Both the position numbers and the translations under genes were made by a program. Source: Wansuia hejianensis (GTDB lineage Bacteria; Bacillota; Clostridia; Lachnospirales; Lachnospiraceae). From it: 64,000 bases of DNA. Below are positions 7,363 through 15,126 of the stretch, piece by piece. The notes under the pieces are model-generated. The model saw only the letters and a program-made list of their open reading frames with translations. It searched no databases and was not told where the DNA came from. The DNA lies in the NCBI RefSeq assembly GCF_014337215.1, contig NZ_CP060635.1, positions 3,791,501-3,855,500 on the forward strand, given 5' to 3'. Position 1 is the stretch's first letter; the number at the start of each line of letters is the position of its first letter.

Positions 7363-8044
7363 TGATTTAACAAGTATTATGACAGAATATCAGTATATGC
7401 CCCTGCGGGACGTGGTATTTCACACCCTTCGCAGAGGGATCATGCAGGGGGACCTGAAGCCTGGCGAGCGGCTGATGGAAATCAAGCTGGCCAACCGTCT
7501 TGGCGTCAGCAGGACGCCGATCCGGGAAGCGATCCGGATGCTGGAGCTGGAAGGGCTGGTGGTGATGATCCCGCGCAAAGGCGCCCAGGTGGCTGAGATT
7601 ACAGAAAAAGACCTGAAGGACGTGCTTGAAGTGCGGATGGGGCTGGAAGAGCTGGCCGTTAAATTCGCCTGTCAGAGGATCACCGAGGAGCAGCTGGACA
7701 ACCTGTACCATGCCTCCAGGAAATTTGAAGAGGCGGTGAAGCGGGAAGATCTGACAGAGTTAGCCCAGGCTGATGTGGATTTTCATGACCTGATCTACAA
7801 AGCGACCGGGAATGAGCGGCTGGTGCAGCTTCTGAATAATATCCGGGAACAGATGTACCGGTACCGGGTGGAATATCTGAAGGATGAGGAAATCCGCGGC
7901 TCCCTGGTCCAGGAGCATGACACTCTGCTGGAGAAGCTGAGTCAGCGGGATCTGGAGGGAGCCAAACAGGTGACCCAGAGCCACATCGAGAGGCAGCAGG
8001 CCTATATATTAGAGACGATTTATGGTCAGAATGAAAAAAAGTGA
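7352..8044 (+). CDS. GntR family regulator, FCD type
   Basis: A 230-residue FadR-subfamily regulator. The N-terminal winged helix (residues ~15-85) has the usual LKPGERLMEIKLANRLGVSRTPIREAIRMLELEGLV signature; the C-terminal all-helical FCD domain has D-x-x-F-H and terminal SHI metal-ligand-like positions. Start ATG 7352 has AAGGGGG 6 nt upstream and lies inside the end of ispE. Coupling with a housekeeping isoprenoid gene is common in Clostridia and the regulated genes are unknown. The palindrome upstream of ispE is a candidate autoregulatory site. A strong terminator follows 26 nt after the stop. Confidence 0.9.
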   Translation: MKNDDLTSIMTEYQYMPLRDVVFHTLRRGIMQGDLKPGERLMEIKLANRLGVSRTPIREAIRMLELEGLVVMIPRKGAQVAEITEKDLKDVLEVRMGLEELAVKFACQRITEEQLDNLYHASRKFEEAVKREDLTELAQADVDFHDLIYKATGNERLVQLLNNIREQMYRYRVEYLKDEEIRGSLVQEHDTLLEKLSQRDLEGAKQVTQSHIERQQAYILETIYGQNEKK

Positions 8045-8070
8045 ATAAAACCATCAGGTTTGCAGAAGCT

Positions 8071-8100
8071 AAAAGAGACATCATCAGATGTCTCTTTTTG
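8071..8100 (+). terminator. Rho-independent terminator
   Basis: A perfect 12-bp stem (AAAAGAGACATC / GATGTCTCTTTT) with an ATCA loop, running into a T tract. Ends the ispE-gntR transcript. Confidence 0.95.
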
Positions 8101-8286
8101 TTATGAAAGCCCCGGACGGCGGCCAGGCGCCTGGCATGCCTGCATGTGCCAAAGCCTGAACACCGGATGGGCAAGCCAGCATGCACAGGCAGGCCGACAG
8201 GCCGATCGCGTATGCTGGCGGCTTCTGTAAGACACCGCTGGAAGCGCAGCTGCCGGCGGCATTCTGTAATAGATGGAGGTTGCCGG

Positions 8287-9771
8287 ATGAAGGTTTCGGA
8301 ACATATCAGTGAGAACGAAGAATACATCCGCAGTACATGCGAAAATTGTGACGACGTGATCATACGCCCCATGAAGCTGGGGGAGGGGCAGAAAACAGAC
8401 TGCCTCGTGGCATTTATAGAGGTGGCGGTCAGCAATATGATGCTGGAAGACTCGGTTGTGGGGAAATTTATCAACCAGCTCTGGACGCTGCCGGAAGAAC
8501 AAATGAGAAGCTTCGTGGAAAAAAACGGAGCCGGGATTTCCGATACGGGAACCTTTGAGACGCTGGAGGAAGCTCTGGAATCCATGCTGGCGGGAAATGC
8601 CATATTTTTCATGGACGGATACGGCAAGGCGGTGAAGATTTCCAGCAAGGGCTATCCCAGCATGGGAGTGACCAAGGCGGAGTCCGAAAAGGTGCTCCGC
8701 GGGTCCAAGGAAGGGTTTGCCGATTCCGTGAAGGTGAATACGGCCCTGATCCGCAAGCGTGTCCGCAGCACCGGCCTGAAGGTGGAAGAACTGCGGGTAG
8801 GCGTCCGGTCGGACACTGTGGTGGCTCTGGTGTATATGGAAGAGTTGGTTTATCCCAAGCTGCTGGAAGAAATTAAGGAGCGGATGGGACAGTTTGAAAT
8901 TGACGGGGTGCTGGATTCCGGTATGATTGAACAGCTAACGGAAGAGGACTGGCTTTCCCCTTTTCCTCAGTTTGAGACGACGGAGAGGCCGGACCGGGCC
9001 GCCATGGAAGCGCTGAACGGCCGGATTGTACTCCTGTGCGACAATTCTCCGGTAGCGCTGCTGCTTCCCACAGTGTTTAACAGCTTTGTGAAAGTCAGTG
9101 AGGACCGGTATAACCGGTTTGAAATGGTAAGTTTTCAGAGGCTGCTCCGCTACGGGGCCATATTTGCGGCTTTGCTGATTTCTGGTTTCTACCTTGCGGT
9201 AATCAATTTCCATACACAGATTCTGCCGGCCAATCTGATTCTCTCCTTCGCGGAGGCCAGAAAAGGAGTGCCCTTTCCCAGCATGGTGGAAATTCTCCTG
9301 ATGGAGCTGGCCTTTGAGCTGATCCGGGAAGCCGGGGTGCGGATGCCGGGGCCTTTAAGCGGAACCATAGGTATCGTGGGAGGGCTGATCATCGGCGATG
9401 CGGCCGTGGGGGCCAACCTGGTCAGCCCCATGACGGTCGTCGTCGTGGCGGTCAGCGCCCTGAGCTCGCTGGGAATTCCCAATGAAGAATTCTCGGCGCC
9501 CTTCCGGCTGTTAAAGTATGGATTTATACTGCTGGGGGGATTCCTGGGCTGCTTCGGGCTGACAGTGGGGCTGTTCCTGCTTGCCGGGCACCTGTCGGGG
9601 CTTGTGAGTTTCCACATCCCCTATATGATGCCCTTTGTCAGCCGGGAGCTGCAGGGATATCAGGATGAGAAGGATAACCTGCTGCGGGGTCCGTTCCGCA
9701 CGCTGAAAAGCCGCCCGGTATTCGCAAGGCGGGATCAGAGAATCCGGTTAAAAGAGAAGGGAGGAAAATGA
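8287..9771 (+). CDS. GerA family spore germination receptor, A subunit
   Basis: A 494-residue integral membrane protein of the GerAA/GerKA/SpoVAF family, the large subunit of inner-membrane germinant receptors. A soluble N-terminal half (residues 1-~270) is followed by about five membrane segments (YGAIFAALLISGFYLAVI; IGIVGGLIIGDAAVGA; MTVVVVAVSALSSLGI; ILLGGFLGCFGLTVGLFLLAG). Family markers seen: FYLAVINFHTQILPA, LIREAGVRMPGPLSGTIGIVGGLIIGDAAV. Start ATG 8287 follows TGGAGG; the frame can be read upstream to 8146 but without a ribosome site. First gene of a ger operon overlapping the next gene by 4 nt. Expressed in the forespore in known systems; ligand unknown. Confidence 0.92.
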   Translation: MKVSEHISENEEYIRSTCENCDDVIIRPMKLGEGQKTDCLVAFIEVAVSNMMLEDSVVGKFINQLWTLPEEQMRSFVEKNGAGISDTGTFETLEEALESMLAGNAIFFMDGYGKAVKISSKGYPSMGVTKAESEKVLRGSKEGFADSVKVNTALIRKRVRSTGLKVEELRVGVRSDTVVALVYMEELVYPKLLEEIKERMGQFEIDGVLDSGMIEQLTEEDWLSPFPQFETTERPDRAAMEALNGRIVLLCDNSPVALLLPTVFNSFVKVSEDRYNRFEMVSFQRLLRYGAIFAALLISGFYLAVINFHTQILPANLILSFAEARKGVPFPSMVEILLMELAFELIREAGVRMPGPLSGTIGIVGGLIIGDAAVGANLVSPMTVVVVAVSALSSLGIPNEEFSAPFRLLKYGFILLGGFLGCFGLTVGLFLLAGHLSGLVSFHIPYMMPFVSRELQGYQDEKDNLLRGPFRTLKSRPVFARRDQRIRLKEKGGK

Positions 9772-10910
9772 TGTTTTCAGATAATCAACGAATCTCCAGA
9801 CGGCAGCTGAAACGTCAGATGATCCTGAGCCTCGTTGGGATCCTGCTGCTCTTCCAGGCGGGGGAAATGGCGGCGGGCGGCGGCAACTCCCTGGCGGGGA
9901 TGCTGATCGGGCTGGCTCTTTTGATCCTGTACCTGTTCTTCCTGGTGCGGGCGTCCGCCGCCTACAGCAACCTGGAACGTTACTTCGGCTGTATCGGCAA
10001 ATGGCTGATCACCCTGGTTTACTTGTCGTTCTTGGTGCTGAGCGGAAGCTTCCTGCTGGAAAAGGTCAGCTTCGTGACTGAACGGTATCTGCTCTCAGGC
10101 GTCCCTCTCCCTGTGATCAGCGCGGTATTTATCCTGGCCGCATGTCTCGGCATGGGCAATGAAGTGCAGAGGAGAGGGCGGCTGGCAGAGCTGGCGTTTC
10201 CCTGGGTGCTGGTGCTGTTGGTGCTGCTGCTGGTATTCGCGGCATTTCACCTTCACCAGCCGGATTTTTCACTGATGGAGCCGTGGTCGGCGGAGACCAT
10301 CACAGAAGGCGCTTACCAGTATTTTACCATGGGCACTTCAGTCAGCCTGGTGGCATTTATCCTGGTCAGGGTGGACAAGGGCAGCAAGGTGAAAAAGGGC
10401 GGAACCTTCCGGAGCCTGGCAATCGGCCTTCTGATTGTGACTCTCATACTGCTGGCTACCGTTGCGGTACTGTTGGGAGTTTATGGATTTAAGGGCATTC
10501 AGAAAATGGAATTTCCCATTTTGGATCTTATGGCCGGGACCAGCCTGCCGGGGAATTTCCTGAAACGGTTTGACATCGTATGGTTAACCGTACTGATTTT
10601 CAGCCTGCTGTTCACATTGGGCAGCGTCCTGTTCTATGGCTGCTGGCTGACAGGGAGGAACGGAGTCCGGCGGGACTGGACCCGGATCATCATGGTGGCG
10701 CTGATCTGGCTGGGAAGCCTGATCGGATGGTCGGGAAAGACTATTTCAGATATCTATGCGACGATCCTGCAGGATATCTATGCGCCGCTGTTTCTGCTGA
10801 TCACCATATTGGCTCTCTGGGCGCAGAAGCGGATACGGAATGAAAAGGAGAGAGGAGATGCTAAGCATGAGGAACAAAGGGAAGAAGAGCCTGAGAAGGC
10901 GGCTGAGTGA
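9768..10910 (+). CDS. GerB family spore germination permease-like subunit
   Basis: A 380-residue protein with about ten hydrophobic segments of the endospore germination permease family (GerAB/GerKB), related to APC amino-acid transporters. In known receptors this subunit senses or binds the germinant. Seen: RQLKRQMILSLVGILLLF near the N terminus, followed by regular membrane helices, and an acidic, Lys/Glu-rich cytoplasmic tail (KEERGDAKHEEQREEEPEKAAE region, residues ~358-380). ATG 9768 overlaps the previous stop by 4 nt (an adjacent ATG at 9771 is equally possible); ribosome site GGGAGG. Confidence 0.9.
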   Translation: MMFSDNQRISRRQLKRQMILSLVGILLLFQAGEMAAGGGNSLAGMLIGLALLILYLFFLVRASAAYSNLERYFGCIGKWLITLVYLSFLVLSGSFLLEKVSFVTERYLLSGVPLPVISAVFILAACLGMGNEVQRRGRLAELAFPWVLVLLVLLLVFAAFHLHQPDFSLMEPWSAETITEGAYQYFTMGTSVSLVAFILVRVDKGSKVKKGGTFRSLAIGLLIVTLILLATVAVLLGVYGFKGIQKMEFPILDLMAGTSLPGNFLKRFDIVWLTVLIFSLLFTLGSVLFYGCWLTGRNGVRRDWTRIIMVALIWLGSLIGWSGKTISDIYATILQDIYAPLFLLITILALWAQKRIRNEKERGDAKHEEQREEEPEKAAE

Positions 10911-11523
10911 ATGCGCGGCACTCTGTGCGGCAGCCCTTTTCCTGTGGGGCTGCGCAGGCGTAGAACCGGAAAAAAGAGCATATCCGCTGGCTGTTTCGGT
11001 GGATTACATCAACGGCGAATACGAAGTTGTATATGGAATGGCTAATTTGCCGGCAGATACGGGGCAGGGCAAGGACCCTCAGGCGGGCGGCGCGGAGCAG
11101 AATGCGGGGACTGTTTTCAGAGGAAAAGATCTGAAAGAAATACAGAAGCTCTACGACGCCAGCCAGGAATATGATCTGGATCTCGGTCATGTGCAGGCTG
11201 TGGTGCTGGGAAAAAGGCTGCTGTCTTCTGAAGATGCTTCTTCCTATATCTTTCAGTACATGGAAGATAACACGGTTCTGGGGAAGAGCGCTTATCTGTT
11301 CCAGACAGAAGATCCGGACGCCCTCATGAAGCTGAACGGGACTACAGTGGATTCCCTGGGGGATTATCTCACAGGGCTTTATGAAAACAGGACCGGGATA
11401 CAGACCGAGCGGCCCCTCACGCTGGAGAATTTCTTCTATACCTGGAACAATTATGATGAGCTGCCCGTAATTCCGGAAATTCTCGTCAGGGACGGGCAGA
11501 TAATTTTGGAAAAAACTGTATAA
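10858..11523 (+). CDS. Short Ger(x)C-type germination lipoprotein lacking the C-terminal domain
   Basis: A 221-residue lipoprotein with signal peptide and lipobox (ALCAAALFLWGCAG). The N-terminal GerC domain is recognisable (EKRAYPLAVSVDY, GHVQAVVLGKRLL, LPVIPEIL). Typical GerAC/GerKC proteins have ~370-400 residues with a second domain of ~170 residues that is absent here; no frameshifted continuation is seen in the 42 nt before spoIIR. Three starts are possible (10840, 10858, 10867); 10858 has AAAAGGAG at a 7-nt spacer and is preferred. Third subunit of the receptor, outer face of the spore inner membrane. Confidence 0.8.
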   Translation: MLSMRNKGKKSLRRRLSECAALCAAALFLWGCAGVEPEKRAYPLAVSVDYINGEYEVVYGMANLPADTGQGKDPQAGGAEQNAGTVFRGKDLKEIQKLYDASQEYDLDLGHVQAVVLGKRLLSSEDASSYIFQYMEDNTVLGKSAYLFQTEDPDALMKLNGTTVDSLGDYLTGLYENRTGIQTERPLTLENFFYTWNNYDELPVIPEILVRDGQIILEKTV

Positions 11524-11565
11524 ACCTTCATGCATCTGGCGATCCTTCAGACAGGAGGAATAGCT

Positions 11566-12183
11566 ATGAAAGTTTTTAAGTTTTGTAAAAGAAATCTGGC
11601 CGTTATTATGGCTGTTATTATAGGAAGCGCCGGCGCTCTGTGGACAGGAATCACCTGGGACCACGTGCAGGAGACACAGATGGAAATCGCGAAGCAGGTG
11701 ATCCGGTTCCACGTTCTGGCTAACAGCGACAGGACGGCAGACCAGGAAATCAAGCTGCAGGTGAAGGACAGGCTGCTGAAGGAGATGGGAGTTCTGCTGG
11801 AGGGTGCGGATACGCTGGATGAAACCCGTGAATGCCTGCAGGAGAACCTGCCCCTTCTGCAGGAAAAGGCGGAGGAGACAGTCCGTCTTGCCGGAAGCAG
11901 CCAGGCCGTCACAGTCCGTCTGACGACTGCCGATTTTCCGGTAAAAACATATGGGGATTACACATTTCCGGCAGGCCGGTATGAGACGCTGCAGGTGGAA
12001 TTGGGAAACGCAAAGGGCCACAACTGGTGGTGTATGATCTATCCGTCTCTCTGTTTTGAGGACGCCCTGCACCCGGCAATGACGGAAAAGGGCGGCAAAA
12101 AACTGAAAGGGGTCCTCAGTGACGAGGCATACGACAGCATTTTGCAAAAAGGTGAACTTTCAATTGGTTTTCTCTGGTTTTAG
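11566..12183 (+). CDS. spoIIR: Stage II sporulation protein R
   Basis: A 205-residue secreted signalling protein. In Bacillus SpoIIR is made in the forespore under sigma-F and triggers the SpoIIGA protease to process pro-sigma-E in the mother cell. Seen: an N-terminal membrane/signal segment (LAVIMAVIIGSAGALWTGI), then the family's RFHVLANSDRTADQEIKLQVKD (residues ~45-66) and GKGHNWWCMIYPSLCFED-like block (here AKGHNWWCMIYPSLCFED, residues ~147-164). ATG 11566 has AGGAGG 6 nt upstream. It sits right behind the ger operon on the same strand. Confidence 0.95.
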   Translation: MKVFKFCKRNLAVIMAVIIGSAGALWTGITWDHVQETQMEIAKQVIRFHVLANSDRTADQEIKLQVKDRLLKEMGVLLEGADTLDETRECLQENLPLLQEKAEETVRLAGSSQAVTVRLTTADFPVKTYGDYTFPAGRYETLQVELGNAKGHNWWCMIYPSLCFEDALHPAMTEKGGKKLKGVLSDEAYDSILQKGELSIGFLWF

Positions 12184-12250
12184 GACAGAAAATATGATAA
12201 GCTATAGTGAGGTTGCGAACCTATTAGTAAGAGGATAGGGAGAGGAAAAG

Positions 12251-13072
12251 ATGAACTCAGAAAAGAATGCGCCCATTGGGGTGTTCGATTCGGGCGTCGG
12301 CGGCTTGACTGTAGCACGGGAGATCATGAGAAACCTGCCGGATGAACGAATCGTATATTTCGGCGATACCGCCCGTGTTCCTTACGGAAGCAAATCAAAG
12401 GCCACGGTCCTGCGATATTCCAGGCAGATCGTCCGGTTCCTGAAGACACAGAAGGTAAAGGCTATCGTAGTAGCCTGCAATACAGCCAGCGCCCTGGCGC
12501 TGGACACCATAGAAGAAGAGATCGACCTGCCGATCCTGGGTGTGGTAAGACCCGGGGCCAGCGTGGCCGTTCAGGCCACTCACAACAAGAAAATCGGCGT
12601 TATAGCCACAGAGAGCACCATTCACAGTAATCTGTACCAGACCCTGATCCAGCGGGAAGACCCCGAGATCACAGTATATGGAAAGGCGTGCCCGCTGTTT
12701 GTGCCTCTGGTAGAAGAGGGCTGGACGAAAGACTCCATAACCGTAGAGGTCGCCAAACGTTATCTGGCAGAGCTGCTGGAGAAGGATATCGATACGCTGA
12801 TTATGGGCTGCACCCATTATCCGCTGCTGAGGACGCTGCTCAGGAGGATACTCGGCGAACAGGTGACTCTGGTCAATCCGGCCTATGAGACTTCCCAGGC
12901 GCTGAAGCGGATGCTCGAAGAGCTGGGCCTGGAGAACGACACTCATTGCCCGGCGGGAGAGAAATACCAATTTTATGCCAGCGACACTGTGGAAAAATTC
13001 AACGCATTCGCGAATTCCATATTGCCCTACGATATCAAGACGACGAAGCAGATACCAATAGAAGAGTACTGA
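12251..13072 (+). CDS. murI: Glutamate racemase
   Basis: A 273-residue cofactor-independent racemase that supplies D-glutamate for peptidoglycan. Catalytic motifs are present: IGVFDSGVGGLTV with DSG at residues ~13-15, YFGDTARVPYGSK, VVACNTASA with the first catalytic Cys, and MGCTHYPLL with the second Cys. Full length. The ribosome site GGGAGAGG precedes ATG 12251. It is followed 24 nt later by a DUF1934 gene, a pairing often seen in Clostridia. Confidence 0.96.
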   Translation: MNSEKNAPIGVFDSGVGGLTVAREIMRNLPDERIVYFGDTARVPYGSKSKATVLRYSRQIVRFLKTQKVKAIVVACNTASALALDTIEEEIDLPILGVVRPGASVAVQATHNKKIGVIATESTIHSNLYQTLIQREDPEITVYGKACPLFVPLVEEGWTKDSITVEVAKRYLAELLEKDIDTLIMGCTHYPLLRTLLRRILGEQVTLVNPAYETSQALKRMLEELGLENDTHCPAGEKYQFYASDTVEKFNAFANSILPYDIKTTKQIPIEEY

Positions 13073-13096
13073 GGGAAGAAGTTTAAGGGGAACGAT

Positions 13097-13549
13097 ATGA
13101 CAAAAGAAGTGATCATCACCATACGGGGACTGCAGTTTATCCAGAGCGAAGAGGATATGGAGCCTGTAGAGGTGGTAACGCCTGGAGAATATTACAAGAA
13201 GAACGGCCAGCACTATCTGTTGTTTGAGGAAGCAGTGGAAGGCTTTGAGGGAACGACACATAATGTGATGAAATTTAAAGAAGACCAGCTGGAAGTCAGA
13301 AAAAAGGGTCTTGTCAATGTACATATGGTATTTGAGGAGAACAAAAAGACGCTGTCCTATTATCAGACGCCTTTTGGCGTTATGAATATGGGAATTGCGG
13401 CGACGAATATCCAGGTTCACGAAGGGAAAAATAATATAGACCTGTTGGTCAATTACGCGCTGGATCTGAACGAGAGCTATGTCGCGGACTGCACGATACA
13501 GATGAATGTCAAATCCAAAGAAGAGGGCAATTTCCGCCTGGAATCATAA
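13097..13549 (+). CDS. DUF1934 beta-barrel protein (YwiB-like)
   Basis: A 150-residue protein with alternating beta pattern: KEVIITIRGLQF, YYKKNGQHYLLFEEAVEG, THNVMKF, MVFEENKKTLSYYQTPFGVMNMGI, NIDLLVNYALDLN. These match the DUF1934/YwiB family, a lipocalin-like eight-stranded barrel often encoded beside argS or murI. It has no signal peptide. Function is unknown. Ribosome site AAGGGGA before ATG 13097; probably co-transcribed with murI. Confidence 0.85.
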   Translation: MTKEVIITIRGLQFIQSEEDMEPVEVVTPGEYYKKNGQHYLLFEEAVEGFEGTTHNVMKFKEDQLEVRKKGLVNVHMVFEENKKTLSYYQTPFGVMNMGIAATNIQVHEGKNNIDLLVNYALDLNESYVADCTIQMNVKSKEEGNFRLES

Positions 13550-13584
13550 GAAGGAATTCATCAGAAAGATGCTGGACAGATCAG

Positions 13585-13628
13585 AATAAAAAACAGCCAG
13601 GAGTTTTCATTAGTGAAATCCTGGCTGT
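13585..13628 (-). terminator. Terminator for the minus-strand gene at 13649
   Basis: ACAGCCAGGA (13593-13602) pairs with TCCTGGCTGT (13619-13628); read on the minus strand the stem is followed by TTTTTTTATT. It lies between convergent genes. Confidence 0.85.
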
Positions 13629-13648
13629 ATGTCTGGCTATTAAGGCTA

Positions 13649-14104
13649 TCAGATCTCTCCGCGTCCCTTTCGGAGAAGCCTGTTGAAGGCGCTTTCTTTC
13701 TTTTTCTTGGGCGGTTCCAGAGAACCGCGGATGCCCTTGGCGCCGATGATGTACAGCCCGCTTACTGTCGCTTTGATCTCCTTCTTGACAGGGATCAGTT
13801 CATAGACAGCAGCGTCGGCAATAAATGTCATGATCTTAGGGCCGACTTTGGCTTTCACGATGGGAAGCTTTGTCCTTCTCATGAGCTTGGGGGTCTGGTC
13901 AATGACCATTTGGGGAAGCCCGGAATCCTTCAGCCTCAGTTTCTTTTTATCGATAATCAGCATGCTCATTACCTGTTTAGCTGCTTCAATCTGTTCTTGT
14001 TGTGCTTCCTGCTTCTTCTGTGCTCTCTTCCCAAGTATTACCAATACGATGATGACCGCTGCGACGGCAGCCAGCACGATCAGTAAAATCTGCCACCAAT
14101 TCAT
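13649..14104 (-). CDS. Single-pass membrane protein of unknown function
   Basis: A 151-residue protein. ATG 14104 is preferred over 14110 because AGGAGGT then sits 6 nt upstream. It opens with one membrane helix (WWQILLIVLAAVAAVIIVLVILG), then a basic, Gln/Glu-rich helical linker (residues ~25-45), then a globular part with LIIDKKKLRLKDSGLPQMVIDQTPKLMRRTKLPIVKAKVG-like strands and a basic tail (PPKKKKESAFNRLLRKGRG). It looks like conserved hypothetical proteins of Lachnospiraceae, but I cannot attach a function. The large domain probably faces the cytoplasm. Transcribed alone, with its own terminator. Confidence 0.7.
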   Translation of the reverse strand: MNWWQILLIVLAAVAAVIIVLVILGKRAQKKQEAQQEQIEAAKQVMSMLIIDKKKLRLKDSGLPQMVIDQTPKLMRRTKLPIVKAKVGPKIMTFIADAAVYELIPVKKEIKATVSGLYIIGAKGIRGSLEPPKKKKESAFNRLLRKGRGEI

Positions 14105-14207
14105 ATGCATACCTCCTCTATTATTCTTCCATATTCTATCATTTATTCATTTAAAAGGCAATGCTGAATTTTTCAAAACTTCCGGTTTAAGAATCGCAGG
14201 ATTATTT

Positions 14208-14369
14208 TTATTCCAGTGTCCCGTGCTTCTGTTCATGCTGAGAAATGGCCTGGCGAATCAGATATAATATTTCGCCGTTAATAGAGCGTCCGTTGAATTC
14301 CGCAAGGCTTTTTAGTTTTTGATGAGTTTCAGAGTTAATGCGTAATCCCAAATGTTTATCTTTATCCAT
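14208..14369 (-). CDS. Small ribbon-helix-helix (Arc/CopG-like) protein
   Basis: A 53-residue protein starting at ATG 14369 with AGAAAGGA 6 nt upstream. The sequence DKHLGLRINSETHQKLKSLA followed by FNGRSINGEILYLIRQAI has the beta strand, helix, loop, helix pattern of Arc-type ribbon-helix-helix DNA-binding proteins (strand LGLRI; helix ETHQKLKSLAEF; NGRSINGE; helix ILYLIRQAI). No toxin partner is seen next to it, so it is more likely a stand-alone repressor than an antitoxin. Direct and inverted AAGTAC repeats lie 50-105 bp upstream and may be its operator. Confidence 0.75.
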   Translation of the reverse strand: MDKDKHLGLRINSETHQKLKSLAEFNGRSINGEILYLIRQAISQHEQKHGTLE

Positions 14370-14416
14370 AAAATTTCCTTTCTGATTGATTTGAGCATCG
14401 TGTCCATGTAATATAT

Positions 14417-14475
14417 AAGTACATTTTAAGTACGCACAGATGAGCGGTGGCTGGGATGTACTTGTTTTAAGTACA
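14417..14475. promoter_or_regulatory. AAGTAC operator-like repeat cluster
   Basis: AAGTAC occurs at 14417-14422 and again 11 bp on at 14428-14433. A perfect inverted repeat follows: TGTACTT (14457-14463), 5 nt, AAGTACA (14469-14475). The cluster lies between the divergent ribbon-helix-helix gene and the PadR gene, so either could bind it. Confidence 0.55.
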
Positions 14476-14650
14476 TAATATTTTGACCAGATGAAATTTC
14501 TAAAAACCGGAAATGCTTTTGAGGATTATTCTTAATATTAAACAATAGTGATAGATAAGGCGACTCCATTGTGAATATTGACAAATGATTGTGGGATATT
14601 AACAATAATTAAACCAGAGTGAATGAGTAAAGGAAAGGGGAATTTGATTT

Positions 14651-14998
14651 ATGGAACTGAAAGACAAATTTAGAAAGGGATTGATGGATATGCTTGTTTT
14701 AAAAGTCTTATCCAGAAAAGATTCTTACGCTTACCAAATAGCCCAGACACTTGAGAACGTTTCACAAAATGCTGTTACCTTTGCTGTTCCGTCGATGTAC
14801 CCTCTCCTGAACCGCCTGCAGCGTCAGGGTTTTGTAAGCTCTTATTTCCTGGATGATCCGAAGCACAGGGAACGGGTCTATTATCACATCGAGCCAGCCG
14901 GCCGGGAGCAGTTGGATTTGCTGACAGAAGCATATTCCAAAGTAAAAAACGGCGTGGAGGCGATCTTAAATTATTCCATATCAGATATGGATGAGTGA
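14651..14998 (+). CDS. PadR family transcriptional regulator
   Basis: A 115-residue winged-helix regulator of the PadR-s1 (short) type. Seen: MELKDKFRKGLMDMLVLKVLSRKDSYAYQIAQTL and VPSMYPLLNRLQRQGFVSSYF, which are the recognition helix and wing of the family, then a short C-terminal dimerisation helix. PadR proteins normally repress a transporter or DUF1700-type membrane gene next door; here none follows and the next gene is a deacetylase-like protein with its own promoter. Ligand and targets unknown. The AAGTAC repeats upstream are candidate operators. Confidence 0.88.
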   Translation: MELKDKFRKGLMDMLVLKVLSRKDSYAYQIAQTLENVSQNAVTFAVPSMYPLLNRLQRQGFVSSYFLDDPKHRERVYYHIEPAGREQLDLLTEAYSKVKNGVEAILNYSISDMDE

Positions 14999-15020
14999 GG
15001 AGTATCAGTTTTCTGTCTAC

Positions 15021-15050
15021 TTGCTTAGTATCGCCCTGCTGTGTTATAAT
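15021..15050 (+). promoter_or_regulatory. Putative sigma-A promoter
   Basis: TTGCTT at 15021-15026, 18 nt, TATAAT at 15045-15050, upstream of the deacetylase-like gene. Confidence 0.55.
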
Positions 15051-15126
15051 AAAACGACCGGCGGCATCACCAGACTTTCGGCTGCTGGTTTGCTTCTGGT
15101 AATTGCTGCAGACGAAGGAGAATAAA

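Noticed and set aside
10861..12147. Minus-strand frame of 428 codons across gerC and spoIIR
   Set aside because: Spans two clearly real plus-strand genes and their spacer, has Cys/His-rich random composition and no ribosome site.
12395..13420. Minus-strand frame of 341 codons across murI and the DUF1934 gene
   Set aside because: Same reason; both plus-strand genes carry family motifs.
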